64,000 nucleotides of DNA. It comes from JAEZBP01 sp963832725. GTDB taxonomy: Bacteria; Myxococcota_A; Polyangia; Polyangiales; Sandaracinaceae. The first letter of the stretch is position 1. Every line of letters begins with the position of its first letter. Position numbers and translations under genes: made by a program. Of the stretch, positions 28,547 to 38,562 are shown piece after piece. The notes under the pieces were generated by a model that was given only the letters and a program-made list of their open reading frames with translations, was not told the origin of the DNA and did no database searches. The stretch is from contig CAWHVG010000002.1 of assembly GCA_963832725.1 (NCBI GenBank), positions 186,001 to 250,000 of the forward strand, in the 5' to 3' direction.

Positions 28547-30018
28547 TGTCCGACCCGCAAGCCGTGAGGCAGCAGCTCGAGGAAGGTGGGACGAGCTACG
28601 AGACCGAGTCCGACGGGAGCGCGGCCTTCCAGTGGCTTCGGATGGCCGTCACCACCGCCGATCCGAAGCACGTCTGGCACGCGGGCAAGGGCTACCCCGG
28701 CGACGCCTTCGACGGCTTCACGGCGCACACCGACGATCACGTCTGGGTACAGGCTCGCGGCGGCGGGAGCAGCCCGGACAACGGCGGCACGCTGACCATC
28801 CAGTCCGAAGGCCAGTCGTGGCTCCAGAGCATGTCCGGCCCGACGAGCTTCGTCGCCGCGAGCAACGTCGTCTTCGGCACCGGCACGGAGGCGAAGTCCG
28901 GCTTCAAGCTGGCGGCCGACGGCGGCGTGGTCGTCATCGCGGACAGTCGTATCCAGGCCGGCACGGTGCCCGTCGGGTCGCCCGAGAACGATTTGTCCGC
29001 CGAGACCCAGGCGGCGACCACGGCCGGCAACTGGGGCACCTGGTGGACCACCGTGGACACGGCGGCCGCGCTCGGGCTCAACGCCATGGACCGGGCCATG
29101 GCGGCCGTGCTGAGCGGCAGCGCGATGCCCTCCGGCAAGATGGACAAGCTGATGACCACCATCGGCCAGTGCGCGAACTTCGCGGGGGCCGGTGCAAACC
29201 TCTACAGCATGATCGGTGGCGCGGCGGGCGCATCCACGCCGCCCGGGATGACCTTCGCCGGCGAGGCGGGCGTGCTGATGGGCTCCGAGCGGACGGTCAA
29301 CGTGTGGGGTGTACCGGGCGCGCTCCTCGGCTCGGCCTTCGCGTGTGTCTTCGGCGGCATCGCCACCGGCGCCATCGCCGGCGTCGACGCGGGCATGTCC
29401 GCCATCGGTCCGGTCGACATGGGCGCGCTGATCCAGGCTTCGGTCTCGGCCGTGTCGCTCAGGAGCGCGGTCGGCATCGAGGTCGCGTCGCGAAAGGGCT
29501 CGCTCAAGGCCGAGGCGCCCAAGGGTGTATCCGCCAACGGCGGCAGCGTGGAGGCGCGCGCGACCGTCAACCTCGACCTGACCAGCATGGGCTGGGTGAA
29601 CATCGTCGCCAAGAAGGGCGCCGTCTCGTTCAAGTCGAACGCGACGCTCGGCGTGAGCGCGACGGTAGGTATGTCGATGGGGCTCTTGGAGTCCGGTGTG
29701 GAGCCGGGCGTCGGCATCACCGAGGTGATCACCGACGAGGCGCCGAACGACGTGCCGGTGGCCACGCCGCCCGAGCCGGGCGCGGAGCAGCCGCAGATCG
29801 CCATGACCGCCGCGGGAGGCGTGAAGATCCTCTCCGGCGCCGAGGCCAGCGCGCCGGTCCTGAAGATCACGGCCGAGAGCGTGCAGATCCAGGTGGGCTC
29901 GTCCGGGCCCACCGCGACCGTGGACATGGAGTCCGCCGAGCTCGCCATGGGCGACTCCACCGTCAAAGCGTCGGCGGAGTCGTTGAAGCTCGACGGGCAG
30001 GAGGTGAGCTTCTCGTGA
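28546..30018 (+). CDS. VgrG-linked beta-helix protein B
   Basis: The product has 490 residues. The ATG overlaps the stop of protein A (TGATG), so translation is likely coupled. It opens with an acidic leader and then FQWLRMAVTTADPKHVWHAG and TDDHVWVQARGGGSSPD, matching the corresponding block of A and C. The centre (about 160-305) is hydrophobic and Ala/Gly/Met-rich (GVPGALLGSAFACVFGGIAT, GAIAGVDAGMSAIG), long enough to pack as membrane-like helices. The C-terminal third returns to beta-helix repeats (LKAEAPKGVSANGGSVEARA, NIVAKKGAVSFKSNATLGVS) and ends with strand repeats of the type KITAESVQIQVG. No toxin or enzyme motif was seen. It lacks the FCSIYGM motif present in A and C. Confidence 0.6.
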   Translation: MSDPQAVRQQLEEGGTSYETESDGSAAFQWLRMAVTTADPKHVWHAGKGYPGDAFDGFTAHTDDHVWVQARGGGSSPDNGGTLTIQSEGQSWLQSMSGPTSFVAASNVVFGTGTEAKSGFKLAADGGVVVIADSRIQAGTVPVGSPENDLSAETQAATTAGNWGTWWTTVDTAAALGLNAMDRAMAAVLSGSAMPSGKMDKLMTTIGQCANFAGAGANLYSMIGGAAGASTPPGMTFAGEAGVLMGSERTVNVWGVPGALLGSAFACVFGGIATGAIAGVDAGMSAIGPVDMGALIQASVSAVSLRSAVGIEVASRKGSLKAEAPKGVSANGGSVEARATVNLDLTSMGWVNIVAKKGAVSFKSNATLGVSATVGMSMGLLESGVEPGVGITEVITDEAPNDVPVATPPEPGAEQPQIAMTAAGGVKILSGAEASAPVLKITAESVQIQVGSSGPTATVDMESAELAMGDSTVKASAESLKLDGQEVSFS

Positions 30019-31517
30019 CCACTCCGGAGTATCTCCAGGTCGAGATCCCGAGCCCCTACACCAAGATGCGGGTGGGGCTCACGGCGGTGAGCGCCGGGCA
30101 CGACGGCTTCAGCGTGCTGACCGACGGCCACGTCTGGCTGACGGCATACGATCCGGCGACGGCCGGCAAGCCCACCTTCACCGCCAACTCGCAGGGCCCG
30201 CTCCGCGTGGTGAGCGAGACGGACAACATCTACACGGCGGCGAAGGTCGGCATCACGGCCGGGACCACCGGCGGCGCGACGGTGGCGGCGACCGGCGGCG
30301 TGAAGATCATCGCCGGCTACGACGCGCAGCCGACCATGCAGCAGCCCCAGGTCGGCATCGACGCGCCACCGGCGTCCGGCGACGTGACCAACGGCTGCGA
30401 TCAGGTGGCGACGACCTGGGCCATCGCGGACACCGTGGTCGCGGGCCTGCTGGACGTGAAGACGGCGGGCGTGACCATCCTGACCAACAAGGACAGCACC
30501 GCCCGCGAGCTGATCACGACCGGGAACGCGCTGACGGCCATGGGCTTCGCGGCGAACCTGGCGGCGATGGCGACCAACGTGGCCGGCATCGAGGGCGCGC
30601 CGGCGGCCGGCGTCAACGTGCACGCCAAGGGCGGCTTGAACATCGCCACACCCGCCTTCTGCTCCATCTACGGGATGGCCGGGCTCCTCTTCTGCAGCCC
30701 CTTCAACACGCAGGTCTTCGGCGCGGCCACCCTCGGCGTCGCCGGTCTCGCCAGCGCGGGCATGAGCTCCCTCGGCAAGGTCGACGTGGCGAGCAACAAG
30801 AGCGTCACCATGGAGGCCGGCACCTCGGTGGAGCTCAAGTCCACCTTCGGCGAGGTGGCGATCAAGGGCAGCGCCGGCTTGAAAATCGGGCAGGTGCTGC
30901 CGGACCCGGGCAACACGGCGCAGATGGTCACCACCGAGGTGTCGGTGAAGGGCACGACCGGCGTCCGCGTGATGTCGCCCGAGGGTGAAGCGCGCATCGG
31001 CCGCATCCCCGAGGACCTCCCCACCGAGGAGGCGGTGCAGTCGCTCCTGGACGCCATGTTCGCGGCGGCGGACGCGGCGGAGGGCGCGGCCGAAGGCGAG
31101 GGCGGTGGCGACGACGTGGAGCCGCTGGCGATCGTGCAGGCGCCACCGATGGATCCGACCTACACGCTGGCCAACGAGGTCGAGATCGGAACGCAGGGCA
31201 GCTTCGTCGCGAAGGAGGCCATCACCCTCTCCGTCGGCCCGTGGGTCATCAGCATCGACAAGGACGGCGTCACGCTCGGCATGGGCGTGGCCACCCCGCC
31301 GGTGGGCCCGGACGCGCTCAAGTCCAGCCCGGCCTTCCTCGGCCCGCAGGTGAAGATGGAGGCGGAGCAGCTCACGGCGTCGATCACGCCCGTGGGCGGC
31401 TCGATGAAGATGAGCTCGGACGGTGTGGAGCTCACCGGTCCGCCCGGTGGCGGCACGGTCGAGGTCTCGAGTGACGGCGTGTCGATCAGCGACTTCCAGC
31501 TGGTCACCTTCATCTGA
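30015..31517 (+). CDS. VgrG-linked beta-helix protein C
   Basis: The product has 500 residues. The GTG start overlaps the stop of protein B by four bases (GTGA). It shows the same plan as A and B: an opening with TDGHVWLTAYDPATAGKPTF and VKIIAGYDA, a hydrophobic centre at about 130-270 (ALTAMGFAANLAAMATNVAG, TPAFCSIYGMAGLLFCSPF), then beta-helix repeats (VDVASNKSVTMEAGTSVELK, VAIKGSAGLKIG) and a terminal region with paired strands (VKMEAEQLTASITPVGGSMK, VEVSSDGVSISDFQLVTF). The bases coding FCSIYGM are identical to those in A over about 21 bp. An acidic low-complexity stretch (AADAAEGAAEGEGGGDD) lies near residue 350. Possibly one strand of a composite spike. Confidence 0.6.
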   Translation: MTTPEYLQVEIPSPYTKMRVGLTAVSAGHDGFSVLTDGHVWLTAYDPATAGKPTFTANSQGPLRVVSETDNIYTAAKVGITAGTTGGATVAATGGVKIIAGYDAQPTMQQPQVGIDAPPASGDVTNGCDQVATTWAIADTVVAGLLDVKTAGVTILTNKDSTARELITTGNALTAMGFAANLAAMATNVAGIEGAPAAGVNVHAKGGLNIATPAFCSIYGMAGLLFCSPFNTQVFGAATLGVAGLASAGMSSLGKVDVASNKSVTMEAGTSVELKSTFGEVAIKGSAGLKIGQVLPDPGNTAQMVTTEVSVKGTTGVRVMSPEGEARIGRIPEDLPTEEAVQSLLDAMFAAADAAEGAAEGEGGGDDVEPLAIVQAPPMDPTYTLANEVEIGTQGSFVAKEAITLSVGPWVISIDKDGVTLGMGVATPPVGPDALKSSPAFLGPQVKMEAEQLTASITPVGGSMKMSSDGVELTGPPGGGTVEVSSDGVSISDFQLVTFI

Positions 31518-31530
31518 GAGCGGCGCGACG

Positions 31531-34028
31531 ATGGAAGCTTCCGCAAAGGACGGGCGATGGATTCTGATCCACGCGACGCCGATGACCTTCGGCTACCTGA
31601 CGTGGCCTCTGCGGCCGCCGAAGACGTCGATGATCCTGGTGGCCAAGGCGACCTTCGACATCGTCGACCGCGGTTTCGCCACCCTCGCGAAGCAGCAGAA
31701 GCAGTGCCACGGGCCGGTCTTCTGGGACGACGACCCCGAGCAGAGCGTTCGCCTCGACAGCGACTTCGCGCTGCTCAAGCCGGCCGGTGAGTGCCTCTTG
31801 GCCGGCACCTGCCACCCGCCGACGGCGCCGACGCCGGTGAGCGCCGTGGCGTTCTCGGTGGGCCCGGTCCAGAAGGGCATCGGCGTCTTCGGCGACCGCC
31901 ACTGGACCGGCGGGCTGCTCGGCAAGAAGCCTTCGGAGCCTGCTCCCTTCGAGTCGATGCCGCTCCGCTGGGAGCGCGCGTTTGGCGGGCCGTCCGTGCG
32001 CAACAACCCGCTCGGGCGAGGCACGGCCGAGATTGAGGGGATCGTGCCGCTGCCGAACCTCGAGAGCATGCAGCGGCCGATCGCCTCGCCGAAGGACGCG
32101 CCGGCGCCGGCGGGCGCCTTCCCGGTGCCGGCTACATGGCCAGAGCGGCTCGAGAAGACGGGCACCTACGACGCGAGCTGGGCCGAGCAGCGCTTCCCCT
32201 ACCTGCCGGTCGACTTCGACCCTTCGTTCTACTTCGGCGCGCCCGCCGACCAGCGACTTCGCCGTCGCTTCTGGGCTGGCAACGAGGAGATCTCCCTCCG
32301 CCACCTGCGGCCGGGGCAGCCCTTCGTGCGCACCCGTCTGCCGGGTCTCAGGCCGCGCGGGTTCATCCAGCGCGAGACGGAGCAGGGAGCGCGTTTCGAC
32401 GAGGTGCCGCTCGTCCTCGACACCATCACGATCGACGCCGACGCCGGGCAGATCTGCTGCGTCTGGCGGGGCGCGGCGGAGGTGGCCGACGATCGGCTGA
32501 CCGACGTCGAGCGCCTCTTCCTGATGCACGATCCCATCGACTCGGGGCGCTCCGCCGAGAGCTGCCGCGAGCGGATGGAGGCGCACCTGAGGCTGCGCCA
32601 GCTCGAGGAGTCGGGGTTCGAGCCCAAGCGCCCCGAGGAAGACGAGGAGGTCCACACCATCGCGCTCGATCGGCTTCGCAAGACGATGGCCGGCGACCCG
32701 CGCCTGAGCGCGCTACTGGAGCAGGTCGCGGCGCGCACCACCGCCGGCGGCGTGGTCGACGGGACCATCGCCGAGATCGCGGTGGACGCGTCCGAGGAGG
32801 ACGAGCCCGAGGCGCCGCAGGCCGAGCCCGAGCCGCCGCCCGACGCCGCCGCGATGCTCGACGGCATCTTCGCCCAGCTCGCCGAGCAGGGGATGGACTT
32901 GAGCCAGCTGCGCGCGCAGGCCGAAGAGGCCAAGGCGCGCGAGGTCGAAGAAGGCGGGCCGGATCCGAAGAAGATCGAGGAGGCGTTCGCCAAGGCGGGG
33001 ATGGAGGTGCCCGAGGAGGTGCAGCAGGTCCTCCGCGACGCCGCCGAGGTCCAGAAGATGCGCGCGAAGCTGGCGCGCGACGACGAGGAGGACGCGCCCG
33101 AGCCGGGGCTGCGCGAGAAGCTCCTGATGGCGTTTGCGGAGGGGCGGCCCATCGAGGGCGACTTCACCGGCGTCGACGTCTCGGGCGAGGATCTCGAGCG
33201 GGCTCTCGGTCGCCGAGGGAACCATCCTCGTGGACGCGGTGTTCAGCCGCTGCATTTTGCGCGGGGCGTGCTTCGACGGCGCGACCTTGGCGCGGGCGCG
33301 CTTCGACGCGGCGGATCTCGAGGGCGCGAGCTTGATCGGCGCCGATTCTCTCGAAGGCCGTGCTCGACAGCGCGCGCCTCTCGTCGGCCAAGCTCGGCGA
33401 GGCGGTGCTCGACGACGCCAAGATGGTCGGCACCCTCTTCGAGGGCGCGGATCTGAGCAAGGTGGAGGGCGCGCGGACGGACTTCCGGCAGGCGGTGCTG
33501 GAGAAGGCCGTGCTCGACGGCGCCGACCTGAGCCGTGCGTGGCTGGCGAACGCCAAGCTGCGGGGCGCGAGCCTGGTCGAGACGCGCCTCTCCGGCGCCT
33601 ACGCGCAGGGCGCGGACTTCACCGAGTGCGACCTGACCAAGCTCCGAGCAGGTCACGGCGCGCGCTTCGACAAGGCGGTGTTCCGCGGCGCCAAGGCGCA
33701 GAAGGCGCGCTTCTTCGGCGCGATCGCACCCGAGGCGAACTTCTCATTCGCGGATTTGAGCGGAGCCGACTTCACCGGCGCGCAGCTCGTCGCCGCCGTC
33801 TTCGCGGGCTGTCCGCTGAAGAAGGCGCGCTTCATCGGCGCCAACCTGCACGGCGCGCTCATCCAGCGCAGCGACCTGATGAAGGCGAACCTGATGGACG
33901 CGAACCTCGAGGACGCCGATCTGCGAGGCAGCAGCTTCTTCGGCGCGGAGCTCTTCCGGGCACGCGTCGCCGGCGCGCAGTGGGAGCTCGCCGACGTGTC
34001 GGGGACCAAGCTGGAGGGGCGGGTATGA
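31531..34028 (+). CDS. DUF2169 T6SS adaptor fused to pentapeptide repeats, two frameshifts
   Basis: The intended product is about 831 residues. The N-terminal 330 residues are a DUF2169 domain: FGYLTWPLRPPKTSMILVAK, then KPAGECLLAGTCHPP, PLRWERAFGGPSVRNNPLG, and FYFGAPADQRLRRRFWAGNE. DUF2169 proteins are T6SS adaptors, needed to load cargo onto VgrG in Agrobacterium. An acidic helical linker with coiled-coil character (about 350-540) follows, then pentapeptide repeats of the A(D/N)LxG type (RARFDAADLEGASLIGAD). The frame breaks twice: near 33190-33196 (GATCTCGAG; removing one C gives EDLSGLSVAEGT) and at 33344-33348 (GATTC; correction gives IGADLSKAVLDSARL). The start ATG is 14 bases after protein C. 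Confidence 0.85.
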
Positions 34029-35950
34029 GCGCGACCCGGATCGAGTCCCGCGAGGCGTTGCTGAAGCATCTCGAGGAGAACCAGCTCCTCTCCGACGTGG
34101 TGGTCGAGGGCGTCGATCTCAGCGGCGTCGTCCTGGCCCGCACGGTGCTTAACGACGTGCGCTTCGTCGACTGCAACATGCAGGGCGCGAACCTCTTCGG
34201 CAGCATCCTCACCCGCGTCTCGTTCGAGCGCGTCGACCTGAGCAACGCCCAGCTGGTCGAAGTGATGCTCGTCTCCGAGTGCGTGCTCGGCGAGGGCACG
34301 GTGCTGACCGGCGCCAAGGCGGTCGGCCTCTCGGCGGAAGGCGTGGACTTCACGCTGGCCACGCTCGGCATGCTGGATTTGCGCGGCGCGAGCCTGGACG
34401 ACGCCAACCTGGCCGACGCGGATCTCGGCGAGGCGTGGCTGGAGGCGGCGTCGTTCACCGGCGCCGATCTGGGCGGCGCCAACCTCGCTCGGGCGCGGCT
34501 CAAGGCGGCCATCTTCGACGACGCGGACCTGAGCGACGCGACGTTGACGGGCGCGGATCTGACCCAGGCTTCGCTGAAAGGCGCCACCCTCGACGGCGCC
34601 AACCTCCGCCGGGCCAAGCTCCGCGGCGCGAGCCTGGCCGGCGCGGATCTCACGGTGCTGGAGGGCGTCCCCGCGAGCTTGAAGCGGGCCCGGCTCGAAG
34701 GGGCCAAGCTGGCGGGGATGGATCTCTCGCGCACGAACCTGGAGGACGCCTTTCTCGAAGGTGCCGACTTGAGCGGCGCCAACCTCGCGCGGGCCTCGCT
34801 CCTCGGCGCCAAGGCGCGCAAGGCGAGCTTCGTCGGTGCGCGGATGAAGGGCGCGAGCGCCGCGAAGGCGGATCTGCGAGAGGCCGACTTCCAGGGCGCC
34901 GACCTGACCGACGCCGTGCTCCGGGAGGCCGACCTCACCGACGCGCGCATGGAGGGTGCGAAGCTCGACGGCGCCGTGCTCGCGGGTGCGAGCGTGGCCG
35001 GCGCGGACCTGACCGGAGGCCGCATCGCCACGGACGGGCTGGCCGGAACTGTCTTCGCACGCTGCAAGCTGGCCGGCGCCGCGTTCGCGAAAGCGGACCT
35101 GAGCGGCTGCGACTTCACCGATGCGGATCTGAGCGACGCCGATCTGCGCGAGGCCAAGCTGGCCGGCGCCGATCTCTCCCGCGCGCGCTGCGATCGGGCC
35201 CAGATGAGCGGCGCCGACATGGCCGACGTGGTGATGAAGGGCGCGACGTTGACCGAGGCGGATCTCAGCGACGCCAACCTCTACAGGGCGTCGTTCGCGG
35301 GCGCGCTCCTGGATCGAACCGTGCTGCGCGGCGCGAAGGTGCAGGTGGGGGACTTGGACGGCTGCGACCTGCGCGGCGCCACGCTCTCGGGCGCGGACTT
35401 CGATCACTGCTCGCTGAAGGGCGCCAACCTGGCGGGCGCGAATCTGCGTGACGTCATCCTCGTCGACGCGGACTTCGTGGGCGCGAACCTGGCGGGCGCG
35501 GATCTCCGCGAGGCCGACCTCACCAAGGTCTGCTTCGCCGGCGCCGATCTCTCTCGCGCGAAGCTGGCCGGCGTGAAAGCGCGGAGCGCCGTCTTCGTGG
35601 AGGCCGACCTGACGGAGGCCGACTTCTCGGGCGCGGATCTGCGCAAGGCGCGCTTCGCCAAAGCGAAGGCGTCGGGCGCGCGCTTCCTCTTGGCGCGCCT
35701 CGACCATGCGCAGCTCGCCGAGGCGGATCTCCGCAAAGCCAGCTTCGATCACGCCAAGCTCCCGCAAGCGCGGCTCGATCACGCGCGACTGGAGATGGCC
35801 GACTTCTCGGACGCCGACCTGACGGGCGCGTCGCTGCATCGGATCCGCGACGACGGCGCCAACTGGCGTCACGCGGAGCTCGAGGCGGTCAAGCGCACCG
35901 ACCCGGACCGGGCGCGAGCCGAGGACTTTTCGCCGGGGCAACCGGCGTGA
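34025..35950 (+). CDS. Pentapeptide-repeat protein, 641 residues
   Basis: The ATG overlaps the stop of the DUF2169 gene (ATGA), so expression is coupled. After a short helical leader (residues 1-22) the chain is an almost continuous run of about 120 pentapeptides A(D/N/K)LxG/xA, for example GADLGGANLARARLKAAIFD and GADLTQASLKGATLDGANLR. These fold into a square right-handed quadrilateral beta-helix. Only the last 25 residues leave the pattern (DRARAEDFSPGQPA). Some pentapeptide proteins mimic DNA and block gyrase, but no such activity can be inferred here. Its length, position and lack of a signal peptide suggest a structural or carried component of the T6SS spike rather than a free enzyme. 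Confidence 0.85.
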   Translation: MSATRIESREALLKHLEENQLLSDVVVEGVDLSGVVLARTVLNDVRFVDCNMQGANLFGSILTRVSFERVDLSNAQLVEVMLVSECVLGEGTVLTGAKAVGLSAEGVDFTLATLGMLDLRGASLDDANLADADLGEAWLEAASFTGADLGGANLARARLKAAIFDDADLSDATLTGADLTQASLKGATLDGANLRRAKLRGASLAGADLTVLEGVPASLKRARLEGAKLAGMDLSRTNLEDAFLEGADLSGANLARASLLGAKARKASFVGARMKGASAAKADLREADFQGADLTDAVLREADLTDARMEGAKLDGAVLAGASVAGADLTGGRIATDGLAGTVFARCKLAGAAFAKADLSGCDFTDADLSDADLREAKLAGADLSRARCDRAQMSGADMADVVMKGATLTEADLSDANLYRASFAGALLDRTVLRGAKVQVGDLDGCDLRGATLSGADFDHCSLKGANLAGANLRDVILVDADFVGANLAGADLREADLTKVCFAGADLSRAKLAGVKARSAVFVEADLTEADFSGADLRKARFAKAKASGARFLLARLDHAQLAEADLRKASFDHAKLPQARLDHARLEMADFSDADLTGASLHRIRDDGANWRHAELEAVKRTDPDRARAEDFSPGQPA

Positions 35951-35961
35951 GAGGCACGACG

Positions 35962-36801
35962 ATGGGGACGAACGCAGCGAACGAGCTCGAGCAGGCGCCC
36001 GCCGACATCGCCCCGGCGACGGTGCTGGCGCCGAGCGGTGCCAAGGCGGTGGTGCGCTTCGAGGACGGCGAGAGCGCCGTCGCCGCGCTGGCGGTGCAGG
36101 GCTACGAGCCGCGGGCCGGCGATCGCCTCCTGGTGGCGCGAGGGAGCTCCGGCGCCTGGGCCATCGCTGTCTTGAGCGCGCTCCGCGAAGCGCCCGAGCC
36201 GGTCCGGGCAGACGACGGCGCCAGCGCGCAGCTCGAGGGAGGCGTGCTCACGGTCCGCGACGGGGAGGGACGCCTCCTCTTCGAGCACCGGCCGGAGGAA
36301 GGCGTCAGCGTCGTCCACGCGCCGCACGGCGATCTGAGGCTGAGCGCGCCGGGGACCATCGAGCTCGACGCGGCGCGTGAGGTTCGGGTGAAGAGCCGGC
36401 GCGTTTCGCTCGAAGGGCGGACGGTGAAGCTCGGCGCGCCGGCGCGTTCGGGGGAGAACGCGCTCACGCTCGATCGGAACGGCGCGCAGCTCGAGACTTC
36501 GACGCTCGAAGCCAGCGCGGCGGTGGCGCGGCTGGCGCTGCTCGACACCACCTTCGCCGCCGCGACGGTCAGCACCGCCATCGAGACGGCGCGGCACGTG
36601 GTGGGCGTCGCCGAGACGCGCGCCGAGCGGCTCGTGACGCGGGTGAAGAACACCTACCGCGAGGTCGAAGAGCTGGCTCAGACGCGAGCCGGTCGCATCC
36701 GGCAGATCGCCAAGGGCGCGTTCCACATCAAAGGCGAGCGCGCGCTGATCAAAGCCGACGACGAAGTGTCCATCAAGGGCGAGAAGATCCACCTAGCCTG
36801 A
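35962..36801 (+). CDS. DUF3540 T6SS accessory protein
   Basis: The product has 279 residues. ATG 35962 lies 11 bases after the pentapeptide gene, preceded by GAGAGGCACG. The N-terminal half is beta-rich (ATVLAPSGAKAVVRFEDGES, LQV-type strands), and the middle has short repeats such as GDLRLSAPGTIELDAAREVR. The conserved C-terminal block is TYREVEELAQTRAGRIRQIA, then AFHIKGERALIKADDEVSIK and GEKIHLA. DUF3540 is found almost only in T6SS loci with DUF2169 and DUF4150; its job is unknown. Its repeats look like the lower end of a VgrG beta-helix, so it may join the spike. A paralogue sits alone at 10429. Confidence 0.82.
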   Translation: MGTNAANELEQAPADIAPATVLAPSGAKAVVRFEDGESAVAALAVQGYEPRAGDRLLVARGSSGAWAIAVLSALREAPEPVRADDGASAQLEGGVLTVRDGEGRLLFEHRPEEGVSVVHAPHGDLRLSAPGTIELDAAREVRVKSRRVSLEGRTVKLGAPARSGENALTLDRNGAQLETSTLEASAAVARLALLDTTFAAATVSTAIETARHVVGVAETRAERLVTRVKNTYREVEELAQTRAGRIRQIAKGAFHIKGERALIKADDEVSIKGEKIHLA

Positions 36802-36813
36802 GCGAGGAGCGAG

Positions 36814-37212
36814 ATGTTCATCTGCACCACCGACGGCGGCGAGACCCTCGCGTTCCCCAACGTCTGCAACACGCCGAGCCCGAGCGGCACCATCACGATC
36901 CCCTACACGAGCCTGGGCGGCTACGACGACGCCGACGACTACTCGGACAAGGTCAAGATCAAGAACAAATACGTCTGCACCACCGAGTGCAGCATGTCGA
37001 GCACCAGCACCGACGAGGCCGGCAGCAGCGGCGGCGTGATCAGCGGGAGCAACAGCGACGAGGCCTCGCCGTTGATGGGCTCGATGAAGGTCTACGCCGA
37101 GGGCAACGCCGTCGTCCGCTTCCTCGACCCGGTGCAGAGCAACGGGTCGAGCGCCAACAGCTACGGCGCCTGCATCTCGCCGAGCCAGACGCTCGTCATG
37201 TGCCTCGGCTGA
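36814..37212 (+). CDS. Stand-alone PAAR-like protein (DUF4150)
   Basis: The product has 132 residues, with its start 12 bases after the DUF3540 gene. The motifs TLAFPNVCNTPSPSGTITIP and later DEAGSSGGVISGSNSDEASP and GSMKVYAEGNAVVRFLD match the DUF4150 PAAR-like fold that caps VgrG trimers and often carries a C-terminal toxin. Here nothing follows the PAAR-like unit: the chain ends SPSQTLVMCLG. It has five cysteines, four in the first half. It would sharpen the spike and could recruit cargo by binding, not by fusion. It is the last gene of the operon; a strong hairpin follows at 37248-37272. Confidence 0.85.
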   Translation: MFICTTDGGETLAFPNVCNTPSPSGTITIPYTSLGGYDDADDYSDKVKIKNKYVCTTECSMSSTSTDEAGSSGGVISGSNSDEASPLMGSMKVYAEGNAVVRFLDPVQSNGSSANSYGACISPSQTLVMCLG

Positions 37213-37247
37213 CCGCGCGCCGGGTCGCATTCGCTCCTCCGCGGCGC

Positions 37248-37272
37248 GCGACCGAGGGTCGGCCTCGGTCGC
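37248..37272 (+). terminator. Hairpin between convergent genes, probable terminator
   Basis: GCGACCGAGG and CCTCGGTCGC form a perfect ten-base-pair stem around GTCGG. No T tract follows, as is common in very GC-rich genomes. It lies 36 bp after the DUF4150 stop and 38 bp before the end of the convergent reductase gene, so it could end transcription from both sides. Confidence 0.6.
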
Positions 37273-37309
37273 GGGTGCGACGGATGCGCTGGCCCTTGGG
37301 CGCGTCCCG

Positions 37310-38311
<1,002 letters not shown>

Positions 38312-38562
38312 GGAGACCTCCTCGGGCGACGGCGGCACGTGCCGCGGGCGGGAAAGGTTGCACTTCGCCCGAGCGCGAACAAGCGCGCCCGAAGCCCCAA
38401 TCCGACTCGAGCCGGCGCGCTCCGCCCCGGTGCGCTCCGTCCACACAGAACGGGCGCTCGCGGGGCGGCCCGTCCGTGCTCCATCTCCGCAGCTCGAGCC
38501 AACCGCCGGAGCTCGCGGAAAAAGACGCACGCTGCTCGCGCGCCGAGGCGCTTCTCGCCGGC

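Noticed and set aside
25030..37212. Contractile phage tail or pyocin locus instead of T6SS
   Set aside because: There are no sheath, tube, baseplate or tail-fibre genes, and DUF2169, DUF3540 and DUF4150 are characteristic of T6SS spike loci.
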